Below, one piece after another: positions 15,166 to 22,541 of a stretch of 27,736 bases of DNA (positions are counted from its first letter, which is position 1; every line of letters begins with the position of its first letter). Origin of the DNA: DATGFK01 sp040007395 (GTDB lineage: Bacteria > Chloroflexota > Anaerolineae > Aggregatilineales > UBA2796); the NCBI GenBank assembly GCA_040007395.1, contig JBDTVG010000172.1, positions 1-27,736 of the forward strand, given 5' to 3'. Under the pieces are notes generated by a model. The model saw only the letters and a program-made list of their open reading frames with translations. It was not told the DNA's origin and did not search any database. A program made the translations under genes and the position numbers.

Positions 15166-16023
15166 CTATATAAGCAAGCCCTCAACATGCAGCCAGTCGC
15201 CAAACCGATCAATCCAATGATCGCAAGGTAAATTCTGCTGAGTCATCCCAAAGCCATGTCCACCTTTAGAGTAAATATGCAGTTCAACTGGATGGTGAGC
15301 ATCTTTCCACGCAGAATAAAGACGCAGACTTCCTTCAGAAACGAGCTTTAACACCGGATCATCACTGGCAAAGGCGAGAAATAGCGGCAGTATATCGGCT
15401 TGCGGCATGAGATCCGGCACGCCGGGGCTGTAGAGCGAGGCTACGAAATTCGGGCGACTGCCTATATCACCGTCTGGATCGCTCTGTACTGCCGCTCCCG
15501 TTGCGACGACACCACCCGCCGAGAAGCCCAGCGTACCGATTCGCTGTGGGTCTAGGTTCCATTCGGCGGCGTGTTCCCGTACTAGGCTGACGGCTCGCTT
15601 ACCGTCTGTCACCGCAAGCGGGATGTGGGCGTTTATCTGTGCCATATCGGGTCGCTGCATCTGTTGGATGAACGTTTCGTCGTCGATAGCGGTTGGCAAA
15701 AGTCGATAGTTGAGGACGAAAGCCGCTATACCGTGACGGTTTAGCCACCGTGCCACGTCCGCGCCTTCGATCTCGATAGGCAGACAGGTAAAGCCTCCGC
15801 CGGGGCAGATAACGACAGCGGCACCATTAGCAGCGGCGGCAGCGGGCAGATAGGCCGTTAGGGTAGGCTGCGTGATATTCCGCACGACTTTCATATTCTT
15901 GACCGAATTGTTAAAGCGCGGGCTAGGGATAACCGTTTCCTGTTCCCGCTGATCTCCGATTCCCGACTCCGATGTCCCGTCCGACCATAGCGGAATGACT
16001 TGTGGTAAGGCTTCAGTGTTCAT
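15166..16023 (-). CDS. Alpha/beta hydrolase (esterase/BD-FAE-like)
   Basis: 285 residues, no signal peptide, so probably cytoplasmic. The oxyanion strand-loop is VVICPGGGF (70-78). The nucleophile elbow is GFSAGG with Ser168. The likely acid is Asp221 or Asp222 (FASDDPVL), and the base is His256 in KGGHGFGM. The order and size fit the esterase/deacetylase group around BD-FAE and prolyl-oligopeptidase-like hydrolases; acyl-ester cleavage of a sugar or small ester is expected but the substrate is open. Its ATG directly abuts the TAG of the MarR gene, so both are read from the MarR promoter and the hydrolase is probably induced by the MarR ligand. Confidence 0.8.
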   Translation of the reverse strand: MNTEALPQVIPLWSDGTSESGIGDQREQETVIPSPRFNNSVKNMKVVRNITQPTLTAYLPAAAAANGAAVVICPGGGFTCLPIEIEGADVARWLNRHGIAAFVLNYRLLPTAIDDETFIQQMQRPDMAQINAHIPLAVTDGKRAVSLVREHAAEWNLDPQRIGTLGFSAGGVVATGAAVQSDPDGDIGSRPNFVASLYSPGVPDLMPQADILPLFLAFASDDPVLKLVSEGSLRLYSAWKDAHHPVELHIYSKGGHGFGMTQQNLPCDHWIDRFGDWLHVEGLLI

Positions 16024-16455
16024 CTAGTTTTCTCCTTCTTGGACGTGGCGAATATTGGTGCGGACTCGCGCAAGGACACGTAACGCAACCGCTTGTTCTT
16101 CGGCGCTGATACCGTCAAGTAATTGAGTCTGAAACGTTTGCAAGGCTTCAATCAATCCGGTTGCCATCTGCTGCCCCGCTGGAGTCAACGCAACGAGGGT
16201 GTAGCGATTGTCCTGTGGATCGAGGCGGCGGCTAACTACGCCCTCTGTCTCGAACTGTTTAACCTGACGGGTAAGCGTCGCGCCATCCAAGACTAAGCGC
16301 TGCTGCAAAACGGCATGACTCGTCTCACCATGCGACAACAGCATGAGCAATTGCATCCGCACTTGGCTCAGGCCGATATGCTGGGCAAACGCAGACTTTG
16401 TTTCGGTACACGTCAGCGATAACTGTATAAAGAGCGTCTCGTCAAAGGTCGCCAT
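16024..16455 (-). CDS. MarR-family transcriptional regulator
   Basis: 143 residues, the usual MarR size. The winged helix-turn-helix covers about residues 27-100: LSQVRMQLLMLLSHGE, then LQQRLVLDGATLTRQVKQFETEGVVSRR and the wing DPQDNRYTLVALTPAG. Helices at both ends would form the dimer interface. AGGA lies 8 bases before the ATG at 16455. Two adjacent inverted repeats overlap its own promoter, so it very likely represses itself and the downstream esterase gene. The three Cys-free helices around the ligand pocket give no hint of an oxidation sensor (the only Cys is near residue 16). Confidence 0.88.
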   Translation of the reverse strand: MATFDETLFIQLSLTCTETKSAFAQHIGLSQVRMQLLMLLSHGETSHAVLQQRLVLDGATLTRQVKQFETEGVVSRRLDPQDNRYTLVALTPAGQQMATGLIEALQTFQTQLLDGISAEEQAVALRVLARVRTNIRHVQEGEN

Positions 16456-16487
16456 ACATCCATTCCTGCAAGTGAGTGATAAGTTTA

Positions 16488-16516
16488 TTTATATTATCAA
16501 TTCTTGATATTGTCAA
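16488..16516 (-). promoter_or_regulatory. Promoter of the marR–esterase operon
   Basis: On the minus strand TTGACA (16511-16516) and TATAAA (16488-16493) are separated by exactly 17 bases, 32 bases before the MarR start codon. The spacer and -35 box lie within the MarR operators. Confidence 0.7.
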
Positions 16517-16526
16517 TAATTGATAA
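16495..16526. promoter_or_regulatory. Two adjacent MarR operator candidates
   Basis: Site 1 is TATCAA-TTC-TTGATA at 16495-16509, a perfect inverted repeat. Site 2 is TTGTCAA-TAA-TTGATAA at 16510-16526, with one mismatched pair. Both have 3-base centres, and they lie end to end over the spacer and -35 box. A 13-bp perfect inverted repeat, 16490-16502 with 16518-16530, encloses them. Confidence 0.65.
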
Positions 16527-16636
16527 TATAAAATAATAGTGTGTCATTGTATTGGAAATGCCATGCAAAATTTCATTTTCGCTTGCTCTGAATGTATAGT
16601 TGACATGGAAATCTTTGAAAAAGGGGTACAGACTCT

Positions 16637-17620
16637 TTGAACTGGCAAGGCAAACGGGTACTCATCACTGGCGCAGGCGGCTTCATCGGCAGCCACCTGA
16701 CCGAACAATTGGTCTTGCAAGGCGCAACCGTTCGCGCTTTAGTCCATTACAACGCGCTTGGAACGTGGGGCTGGCTAGATACATCGCCGCACAAGGACTC
16801 GATTGAGGTCATCGCGGGCGACATCAGCGATAGGGACAGCGTACAACGGGCGATGCAAGCGGCGGAGTACGTGTTTCATCTGGCGGCGTTAATCGCGATC
16901 CCGTATTCGTATCAAGCGCCGATGTCCTACGTGCGCACCAACATTGAAGGCACGCTAAACGTCATGCAGTCAGCGCTGCAACTCGGGGTGACGCAGGTGG
17001 TTCACACCTCGACCAGCGAAGTATACGGTACGGCGCAGTATGTACCGATTGATGAAAAACACGTTTTGCAAGGACAATCGCCGTACTCTGCCAGCAAGAT
17101 CGGCGCGGATAAAATGGTCGAAGCGTTTCATTTGTCGTTTGGCTTGCCCGTCGTCACCGTCCGACCTTTCAACACTTTTGGCCCGCGTCAGTCGGCACGC
17201 GCTGTGATCCCAACGATTATCACGCAGTTTTTGACCGGACAGCGTGTCAAACTTGGCAGCCTGCACCCGACCCGCGACCTAAACTATGTGCTCAATACCG
17301 TCGATGGCTTTATACGCGCTGCGGCTACACCCGAAGCCGTCGGCAAAACGATCAATCTGGGATCGGGACGTGAAATATCCATTGGCGACCTGGCACAGCT
17401 TATCGCGCAGTTGATGGACGTTACGCCTGTGATCGAGAGCGATGATGTGCGTATCCGTCCCGGCAAAAGCGAAGTCGAACGGTTGCTAGCAGATAATACA
17501 CAGGCACAGTCGGTCTTGGGCTGGACTCCACAGGTTAGCCTCGAACAAGGCTTAGTGGCTACGATTGATTGGCTGCGTCAGCACCTTGAAAAATACCGCC
17601 CGGATCTGTATGCCATCTGA
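16637..17620 (+). CDS. Extended SDR nucleotide-sugar 4,6-dehydratase/epimerase
   Basis: 327 residues from a TTG at 16637, with AAGGGG about 11 bases upstream. The Rossmann motif is TGAGGFIGSH (11-20), and the catalytic residues are TSTSEVYG (124-131) and Tyr150-x3-Lys154. The family-typical FNTFGPRQSARAVIPTII follows in the substrate half. The HYNALGTWGWLD segment after strand 2 resembles the LegB group of UDP-GlcNAc 4,6-dehydratases, but related epimerases are not excluded. It would supply an activated deoxysugar or epimer in the cytoplasm for a surface glycan. It is not in an operon with the glycosyltransferases on the minus strand; a GC-rich palindromic repeat separates it from the next gene. 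Confidence 0.85.
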   Translation: MNWQGKRVLITGAGGFIGSHLTEQLVLQGATVRALVHYNALGTWGWLDTSPHKDSIEVIAGDISDRDSVQRAMQAAEYVFHLAALIAIPYSYQAPMSYVRTNIEGTLNVMQSALQLGVTQVVHTSTSEVYGTAQYVPIDEKHVLQGQSPYSASKIGADKMVEAFHLSFGLPVVTVRPFNTFGPRQSARAVIPTIITQFLTGQRVKLGSLHPTRDLNYVLNTVDGFIRAAATPEAVGKTINLGSGREISIGDLAQLIAQLMDVTPVIESDDVRIRPGKSEVERLLADNTQAQSVLGWTPQVSLEQGLVATIDWLRQHLEKYRPDLYAI

Positions 17621-17636
17621 TAACTTATCTTACGCC

Positions 17637-17733
17637 GCCCTCACCCTAAATCCCTCTCCCTCATGGAGAGGGACTTCAATACAATTGGAATTGGCTCCCC
17701 TCGCCCTGCGGGAGAGGGGCTAGGGGTGAGGGC
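17637..17733. repeat. Palindromic GC-rich intergenic element (REP/MITE-like)
   Basis: The 24-base arms 17637-17660 (GCCCTCACCCTAAATCCCTC...) and 17710-17733 (reverse of GCCCTCACCCCTAGCCCCTC...) pair with few mismatches. An inner hairpin CCCTCTCC-ctcat-GGAGAGGG occupies the left half. A related element is at 24595-24696. Here it probably also separates the SDR and Mut7-C transcripts. Confidence 0.75.
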
Positions 17734-17791
17734 AATTGGACGCAAAAATAATTAATGAGTACTGTGAGCTAAATAATCTGGACTATACACT

Positions 17792-18550
17792 ATGTCTACA
17801 GTAACCGTGCGTTTTTACGCACAGCTAAACGATTTTCTGCCCCGCGAACGGCGCGAGGTGGCCTTTACCCATTCGTTTGAAGAAGCGCCCTCGATCAAAG
17901 ACTTGATCGAATCGCTGGGTGTGCCGCATACCGAAGTCCGCCTGATTCTGATCAATGGCGCGGCGGTAGACTTCACCTATCACATTCAGGACGGCGATCA
18001 GATCAACGTCTATCCGAGCGTGTTTGGCAGCGATAGTACACCGCTGACCGATCTCCGGTTACAGCCACAGTTCACCAGCGAGATCCGCTTTATCTTGGAT
18101 GTGCATCTGGGCAAACTAGCGGCCTATCTGCGGATGTTGGGCTTCGATACACTGTATCGCAACGACTACGACGATCCCGAATTAGCCCTTGTGTCGAATG
18201 TCGAGGATCGGGTGCTGCTGACTCGCGACCTCGGACTGCTCAAACGCAGCCTTGTGACACACGGCTATTTTGTCCGCAACACCGATCCCGGCAAGCAGCT
18301 AACCGAGGTGCTGCGCCAATTCAAGCTATTTGGCCTGAGCCATCTGTTTCACCGCTGTTTGCAGTGCAACACTGTGCTGGAATCTATCGACAAAGAACTG
18401 ATCGGGGATCGGTTGCCATCGCGCACCAAATTGTACTTTCACGAGTTTCGGATCTGCCGTTCCTGCGACAAAATCTTCTGGCAGGGATCGCATTATCAGA
18501 AGATGAGCCAGTTTATCGAGCGTGTACTCGCTGATGAAGCCGCACCATAG
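17792..18550 (+). CDS. Mut7-C RNase-domain protein with N-terminal ubiquitin-like domain
   Basis: 252 residues. Residues 1 to about 85 form a MoaD/ThiS-like ubiquitin fold (VTVRFYAQLNDFL..., ILINGAAVDFTYHIQDGDQINVYP) without the terminal GG needed for thiocarboxylation. Residues about 96-245 are the Mut7-C PIN-type nuclease: FILDVHLGKLAAYLRMLGFDT, YDDPELA, LLTRDLGLLK, with the expected acidic residues, ending in a zinc ribbon with CLQC and CRSC. Such proteins are predicted RNases acting on tRNA or other RNAs, but no reaction is shown. No good Shine-Dalgarno precedes the ATG. Its stop directly adjoins the Rhs island on the other strand, and the last Rhs fragment is cut off at this border. Confidence 0.88.
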   Translation: MSTVTVRFYAQLNDFLPRERREVAFTHSFEEAPSIKDLIESLGVPHTEVRLILINGAAVDFTYHIQDGDQINVYPSVFGSDSTPLTDLRLQPQFTSEIRFILDVHLGKLAAYLRMLGFDTLYRNDYDDPELALVSNVEDRVLLTRDLGLLKRSLVTHGYFVRNTDPGKQLTEVLRQFKLFGLSHLFHRCLQCNTVLESIDKELIGDRLPSRTKLYFHEFRICRSCDKIFWQGSHYQKMSQFIERVLADEAAP

Positions 18551-18568
18551 GGGTAGTTGTGTTAATGA

Positions 18569-18815
18569 TGCTGTTGCCGCCCGTATAGCTGTACGGGTTG
18601 CGCGACATGGCGCTCTCTGCCATGCCCTCGAAGGGGTCACGGGTCAGGAAGGTGCCAGTCGCCGGGTCGAGGTAGCGGGCGTTGAGGTAAACCAAGCCGT
18701 TTGAGTCGGTCGGTGCGCCAGTGTAGCCGAGCGTCGTTGTGGGGAACGCAATCGGTACGCCATACGGATCGTAGTCTATCCGCTCCACGAATGTGGTGGC
18801 AGTTCGCCAATATCA
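18569..18815 (-). pseudogene. Orphan Rhs core fragment A, toxin part lost
   Basis: The minus strand encodes the end of an Rhs core: RIDYDPYGVPIAFP, LGYTGAPTDSNGLVYLNARYLDP, GTFLTRDPFEGMAESAMSRN and PYSYTGGN. It then leaves the family pattern at GGN, exactly where copies B and C continue into PVNRTDRSGKC and a toxin. The frame runs on only 19 codons into the antisense of the Mut7-C gene. Upstream the Rhs frame is broken too. It is therefore a remnant of a displaced Rhs tail whose C-terminal toxin was deleted at the junction with Mut7-C. Rhs proteins deliver polymorphic toxins; this piece cannot. Confidence 0.82.
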
Positions 18816-18986
18816 CCATTGACCGGGTTGCCGAGGATGAGACAAAAACATGGGAGGTCAAGTCGTCTCTGGCCTCCCATACAAAATTATTCTCTGATGG
18901 GTTAACAAAAACCTGTCGTCCCAAATTTTTCGCGAATATACCTACATCGTGATCAAGATTGACCAATCATGATATGCAAATAGGCT

Positions 18987-19256
18987 TTATTTAGAATATC
19001 GGCTTGGTCTAGTTCTCCTCATGTATTCTTCTGGCATAAATTTATCAGGAAGTTCACTGTCTAGATCCAAGTTTGGATACCGACCGTGTTGATACAGTTT
19101 TGCAAGTGTCGAGTGATACTCACGCACAATTTCTTCGCGCCGCTGCAAATCTTCTTTGGCTCCTCGAAAGTTCATTGCAAGATCTCCAAGGTATAATTCC
19201 AATTGGAGTGCTTCAGAGTCCGTGAGATTGTCGTGGTTACTTATATGATCTGTCAT
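18987..19256 (-). CDS. Candidate immunity protein for Rhs toxin B
   Basis: 89 residues, acidic, charged and helical (ELYLGDLAMNFRGAKEDLQRREEIVREYHSTL), no membrane segment or signal peptide, so cytoplasmic. No family is recognised. It follows toxin B on the same strand: 118 bp after the TGA of the toxin, but only 22 bp after the next stop in the toxin's frame (19279), which is the spacing expected for a toxin–immunity pair. AGGGGA lies upstream of the ATG at 19256. Position, size and acidity support an immunity role; the protein itself gives no direct proof. Confidence 0.5.
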   Translation of the reverse strand: MTDHISNHDNLTDSEALQLELYLGDLAMNFRGAKEDLQRREEIVREYHSTLAKLYQHGRYPNLDLDSELPDKFMPEEYMRRTRPSRYSK

Positions 19257-19278
19257 GGCTATCCATTTCCCCTAATTA

Positions 19279-19374
19279 CTATGGTTGCCATGGAAACCCT
19301 ACCTTTCGAAGTGCATTCATATACATCGACATTCTTCCCGTTTCTTCGGGAATAGGAAGCCCGAGTGTTTTCGG
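19279..19374 (-). pseudogene. Open continuation of toxin B past an in-frame TGA
   Basis: After the TGA the same frame runs 31 codons (beginning PKTLGLPIPEE and ending KVGFPWQP) to a TAG at 19279-19281, 22 bp before the candidate immunity gene. It directly extends the NC-x-T motif. A TGG-to-TGA change (Trp to stop) would explain it, restoring a continuous NCSTWPKTLG segment. It was probably part of the ancestral toxin. Confidence 0.6.
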
Positions 19375-20325
19375 TCAAGTAGAACAATTATTGCATATCT
19401 CAGAAGGCATTGGGCTTGGATCTCGTGCAGGCCAACGGTACATTTGTGGAGGGTTTAGATTCTCACCTTGGCCAACATAATTTTGAACTGTCTGTTCGAT
19501 TTGATCAAATTCTTCAGGTGAAACTTCAATTGACATTTGCCACACGTCAGTACTGGCTCCTTCTTGTGAGAATTCGAAGGCTCGTTGAAATATCGTTGTA
19601 TCATCATAGACGCGGCCTAGTACCGATTCGCCATCTTTTAACAGTTGAACAAGTGCTTCGGAACCACCTGCGTTCTCGGCCGCTGCTTTGGATGGCCAGA
19701 AGCCGAAAATTGTCTTCCCTTGATCGAAGGAAATGCCTACGTGACCAGCCTTGATCAGATCGTGTTCCTGTACCCAATCTGGATTGAGGTATGCACCTTC
19801 ATTGCCTCCAATGCCCCGAAACCCAACTAAACGTATTGTTTTGGTAGTAGATTCTAGATTTTCTCCAACAATCGAACTTTCAGCCGCAAGTTCATCGCCA
19901 AGTTCTGGATTTGCCTCATAGAAAGATAGCGCTCCAGCCCCACCAGCCGAGCTAAGGGCCGCGCCACTCCCAATTCCTGGTAGAGACAGCTCAAGTGCTC
20001 CAGCCCAGCCAACGTTGCTAGCAACACCCCATGCACTGCCTACAGCCCCCGCAATTTCTAGTCCACCTAACGCAAGGAATCCAACGCCTACTGTTACACC
20101 TGCGGCTTCTACAAAGGAGGTGCCAACACTCCCCCAATCTTTGACACGGCCATAAGTCCGAAATTGGTGATATGCGTTGCCAGCAGCAAACACGGCTCCA
20201 ATACCGATGGCTGCACAAAATACAAGCGATACCGGATCGAAGCATTTGCCACTTCTGTCCGTGCGATTGACCGGGTTGCCGCCAGTATAGCTGTAGGGGT
20301 TACGCGACATGGCACTATCGGCCAT
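19375..20325 (-). CDS. Rhs C-terminal toxin B, permuted papain-like, apparently truncated
   Basis: 316 residues from an ATG within the Rhs core. Residues 1-27 are the end of the core (SAMSRNPYSYTGGNPVNRTD), about 28-135 a Gly/Ala-rich hydrophobic region, and about 165-316 the variable toxin domain. That domain has KAGHVGISFDQGKTIFGFWP (His195) and ends with EICNNCST (Cys314). A histidine in GHVG early and an NC-x-T late is the order seen in circularly permuted NlpC/P60 or LRAT-like cysteine hydrolases, so a protease, amidase or acyltransferase toxin is a reasonable guess. The frame closes at TGA 19375-19377 two residues after that Cys, yet the codons beyond stay open and look like the missing end (see 19279-19374). 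Upstream the core is separated by a one-base frameshift, so it has no start of its own. Confidence 0.62.
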   Translation of the reverse strand: MADSAMSRNPYSYTGGNPVNRTDRSGKCFDPVSLVFCAAIGIGAVFAAGNAYHQFRTYGRVKDWGSVGTSFVEAAGVTVGVGFLALGGLEIAGAVGSAWGVASNVGWAGALELSLPGIGSGAALSSAGGAGALSFYEANPELGDELAAESSIVGENLESTTKTIRLVGFRGIGGNEGAYLNPDWVQEHDLIKAGHVGISFDQGKTIFGFWPSKAAAENAGGSEALVQLLKDGESVLGRVYDDTTIFQRAFEFSQEGASTDVWQMSIEVSPEEFDQIEQTVQNYVGQGENLNPPQMYRWPARDPSPMPSEICNNCST

Positions 20326-20520
20326 GCCCTCGAAGGGGGTCGCGGGTCAGGAAGGTGCCAGATGCTGGGTCGAGGTAGCGGGCGTTGAGGTACAGCAAGC
20401 CATTTGAGTCATTCGGCGCTCCGGTGTAGCCCAACGTTGTCGTGGGTGAGGCAATCGGTACACCGAACGGATCGTACTCTATCCGATCCATAAACGTGGT
20501 GGCATTTCGCTAACAGCACC
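20326..20520 (-). pseudogene. Frameshifted Rhs core fragment B
   Basis: The minus strand encodes ATTFMDRIEYDPFGVPIASP, then LGYTGAPNDSNGLLYLNARYLDP and SGTFLTRDP. One extra C (five G on the plus strand near 20333-20338, against four in copies A and C) shifts the frame and gives RDPLRGHGR-stop. The toxin part continues in the next frame from the ATG at 20325. Upstream of ATTFMD the frame is closed by a stop, so this is an orphan core fragment and not the end of a long Rhs gene. Confidence 0.8.
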
Positions 20521-20610
20521 GTTGACGGCGTTGCTCTCAACATAGGGTATTGCGTGGCGAATGTTGCCTAGAATGGCAAAAGCTATCGAAGATCGATCAT
20601 ACCTGTTTTA

Positions 20611-21036
20611 TTACATTACTGGTTTGGATTGACCGAGTTTATTCCCAAATTTCCACATTATGGCTATTGGCAGAGAAACAACTGAAAACCCCAACACCCT
20701 AAGAAACAGTTCTGAGGTATGGATGTTTTGAGGAAAAGACTCCAATAATATAGCTACTGCGGATATTAAGGGCAACAGGCTGGAACCAATACGAGCTGCC
20801 ATTCCGCCATTTATGGAAGCGATACGATGTATAGTTTGCCCTTTGTTCTTTCCCCGAGCATAAATTGTAAACGGAAAACTCAAAGTTTTGAAAAATACCT
20901 CAATGGCTTCTTCTGATGCATTTGAACGAGCAGCATAATACTGTATCGAACCTATCCCTATACACATGTAGAAAGGACAGCTTGTGATGAAAAGTGTTAT
21001 GGTTAGTACAATAACACTAGGTGAAGAATCTGTCAT
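20611..21036 (-). CDS. Membrane protein, candidate immunity protein for Rhs toxin C
   Basis: 141 residues with three or four predicted membrane helices (about 8-33, 47-60, 83-100, 110-128) and a short basic tail. No family is recognised. GGAG inside the end of the toxin C gene lies 12 bases before its ATG, and the two genes are 6 bp apart, so they are cotranscribed. Integral-membrane immunity proteins are the known partners of pore-forming bacteriocins and toxins, which fits the hydrophobic neighbour. Lower GC content than the flanking housekeeping genes suggests import. Confidence 0.58.
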   Translation of the reverse strand: MTDSSPSVIVLTITLFITSCPFYMCIGIGSIQYYAARSNASEEAIEVFFKTLSFPFTIYARGKNKGQTIHRIASINGGMAARIGSSLLPLISAVAILLESFPQNIHTSELFLRVLGFSVVSLPIAIMWKFGNKLGQSKPVM

Positions 21037-21042
21037 AGTTGC

Positions 21043-22143
21043 TTAATTCTCCGAACATGCCTGACCTGAAATGCCTACTGCCGTAGTAGCGACAAAGTTA
21101 GCGAATGCGTAACTGGCACCTGACGGAATAAAGGATGTCAAATTGCTCATCCATCCGCCAGTTGCACCTACTGAGCTTGTACAGACTGATTGAGTTCCTT
21201 CTAAGTGGTTCACTGCAATCTGCCCCAGCGCGCCGCTAGCTCCAAACGTTCCAAATGTGCCAGCTTTCTCAAAAAGCAGATATGTTCTTTCCCATTGATT
21301 GGGCCAATTTATCGGAGCGTTTTCAAGGGCATCCCATTCAGGCTTCACTAAATTGTCGTATTCTACACTGGCTCCTGCAACGAGACTGCCCCAGAATTGA
21401 TTAGAAAACGCATCTGCAAACGACATGCCGCCGATAATATCGAGATTTTTCTTATGCTGAAATGCTGCGTTATAGATTGCTTTTGTCGCAATACCCGCAC
21501 CTACGTTTATAAATCCCCCATAAAAAGCTGCCGACGAAGTTTGTTGGGTAATTTGAAGTACATCGGGAATTCCGTTTTTGAAAATGCCAACCTTTGCCCA
21601 TATACCCGCCGTAGCCGCAGAGAATGCCGCAGATTTAGCAACTTTCCACCAGTCGAAAAGGCCAGGGCTTGCCGCATCTATTATCCCCCTAGTCCGCGTA
21701 AACGTGCCCAGCCTTGGCCCATTGGCATCGTAAGAGAACATATTACCAACATATTGTCTGCCCCACTCTAGTTCTCCGCCAAGTAACCCAGCCTCAACAA
21801 CCGGGTGGGCAGCTAGCCATGTTGACCCAGAGGTTAATGCGCCTCCAACAAAACCAGCACTCACCGCGACACCTACCCCCGCGGCAGCCCCTACCCCCGC
21901 GGAAATAGCTAACTCACTTCCATTCAGGTTGTCCTTGTAAGCTGCGTGCCAGAAATCCAGACCTTTGGACTGGTTCGCAGAGACTTGGTGAACCCAATCT
22001 CCAATAAAGGCAGACCCCGCGCCAATCAAGGCAATTTCGGCAATACAACCATCCCAAATGCATTTGCCGCTGCGGTCCGTGCGATTGACTGGGTTGCCGC
22101 CCGTACAGCTGTACGGGTTGCGCGACATAGCGCTATCGGCCAT
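21043..22143 (-). CDS. Rhs C-terminal toxin C, Gly/Ala-rich hydrophobic (pore-former?)
   Basis: 366 residues from an ATG in the Rhs core. Residues 1-27 are nearly the same as in copy B (SAMSRNPYSCTGGNPVNRTD, then RSGKC). After that the sequence is unrelated to B: several Gly/Ala-rich hydrophobic stretches (about 33-46, 78-112, 170-190, 215-232 and the C-terminal 335-360), with no catalytic motif that I can identify. A membrane-acting toxin is inferred from this makeup and from the membrane protein encoded 6 bp downstream. Upstream the core is broken by a 2-base insertion, so the toxin cannot be made as part of a long Rhs protein unless the frames are joined by recombination. Confidence 0.6.
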   Translation of the reverse strand: MADSAMSRNPYSCTGGNPVNRTDRSGKCIWDGCIAEIALIGAGSAFIGDWVHQVSANQSKGLDFWHAAYKDNLNGSELAISAGVGAAAGVGVAVSAGFVGGALTSGSTWLAAHPVVEAGLLGGELEWGRQYVGNMFSYDANGPRLGTFTRTRGIIDAASPGLFDWWKVAKSAAFSAATAGIWAKVGIFKNGIPDVLQITQQTSSAAFYGGFINVGAGIATKAIYNAAFQHKKNLDIIGGMSFADAFSNQFWGSLVAGASVEYDNLVKPEWDALENAPINWPNQWERTYLLFEKAGTFGTFGASGALGQIAVNHLEGTQSVCTSSVGATGGWMSNLTSFIPSGASYAFANFVATTAVGISGQACSEN

Positions 22144-22541
22144 GCCCTCGAAGGGGTCACGGGTCAGGAAGGTGCCTGTCGCCGGGTCGAAGTAGCGGGC
22201 GCGTTCAGGTATACGAGGCCATTTGAGTCAGTCGGCGCGCCGGTATAGCCCAGCGTGGTTGTGGGTGACATAATCGGCACCCCATACGGATCGTATTCCG
22301 CGCTCATCGTGACATTTTGCGCTGGATCGATCATCTGGCGGACCGACCCCAATCCGTCCTGAGCGAAGTAGTTCCACGCCGGGCCAGTCTGCTGCTGGGC
22401 GATCACATCGAGGCCATTCAGGTACCACGTCGTCGAAGCCCCCGTTGTCTCACTGAGCATTTGGGGCAACTGTGCGTTGAGGTCGAACAGGTAGGTCGTC
22501 TCACTATTGAAGCTGCTAGTTCCCTGTAAGGTTGCGGAGAG
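22144..22541 (-). pseudogene. Rhs core fragment C, frameshifted
   Basis: This is the longest core piece. It begins at the stop of the upstream gene and encodes TTYLFDLNAQLPQMLSETTG, ASTTWYLNGLDVIAQQQTGP, FAQDGLGSVRQMIDP, EYDPYGVPIMSP and LGYTGAPTDSNGLVYLNA, all standard Rhs YD-repeat core end. An extra GC at about 22199-22203 (gcgggcgcgttc against gcgggcgttc elsewhere) shifts the frame so that RYFDPATGTFLTRDP continues in the next frame into toxin C. Confidence 0.82.

Noticed and set aside
17637..17733. CRISPR-like repeat
   Set aside because: The element is a single palindrome with no regularly spaced direct repeats; no CRISPR array or cas gene is visible in the window.
18637..18966. 109-codon minus-strand frame from a TTG before Rhs fragment A
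   Set aside because: The second half is an out-of-frame reading of the Rhs core, and the first 54 codons have no recognisable feature or ribosome site.
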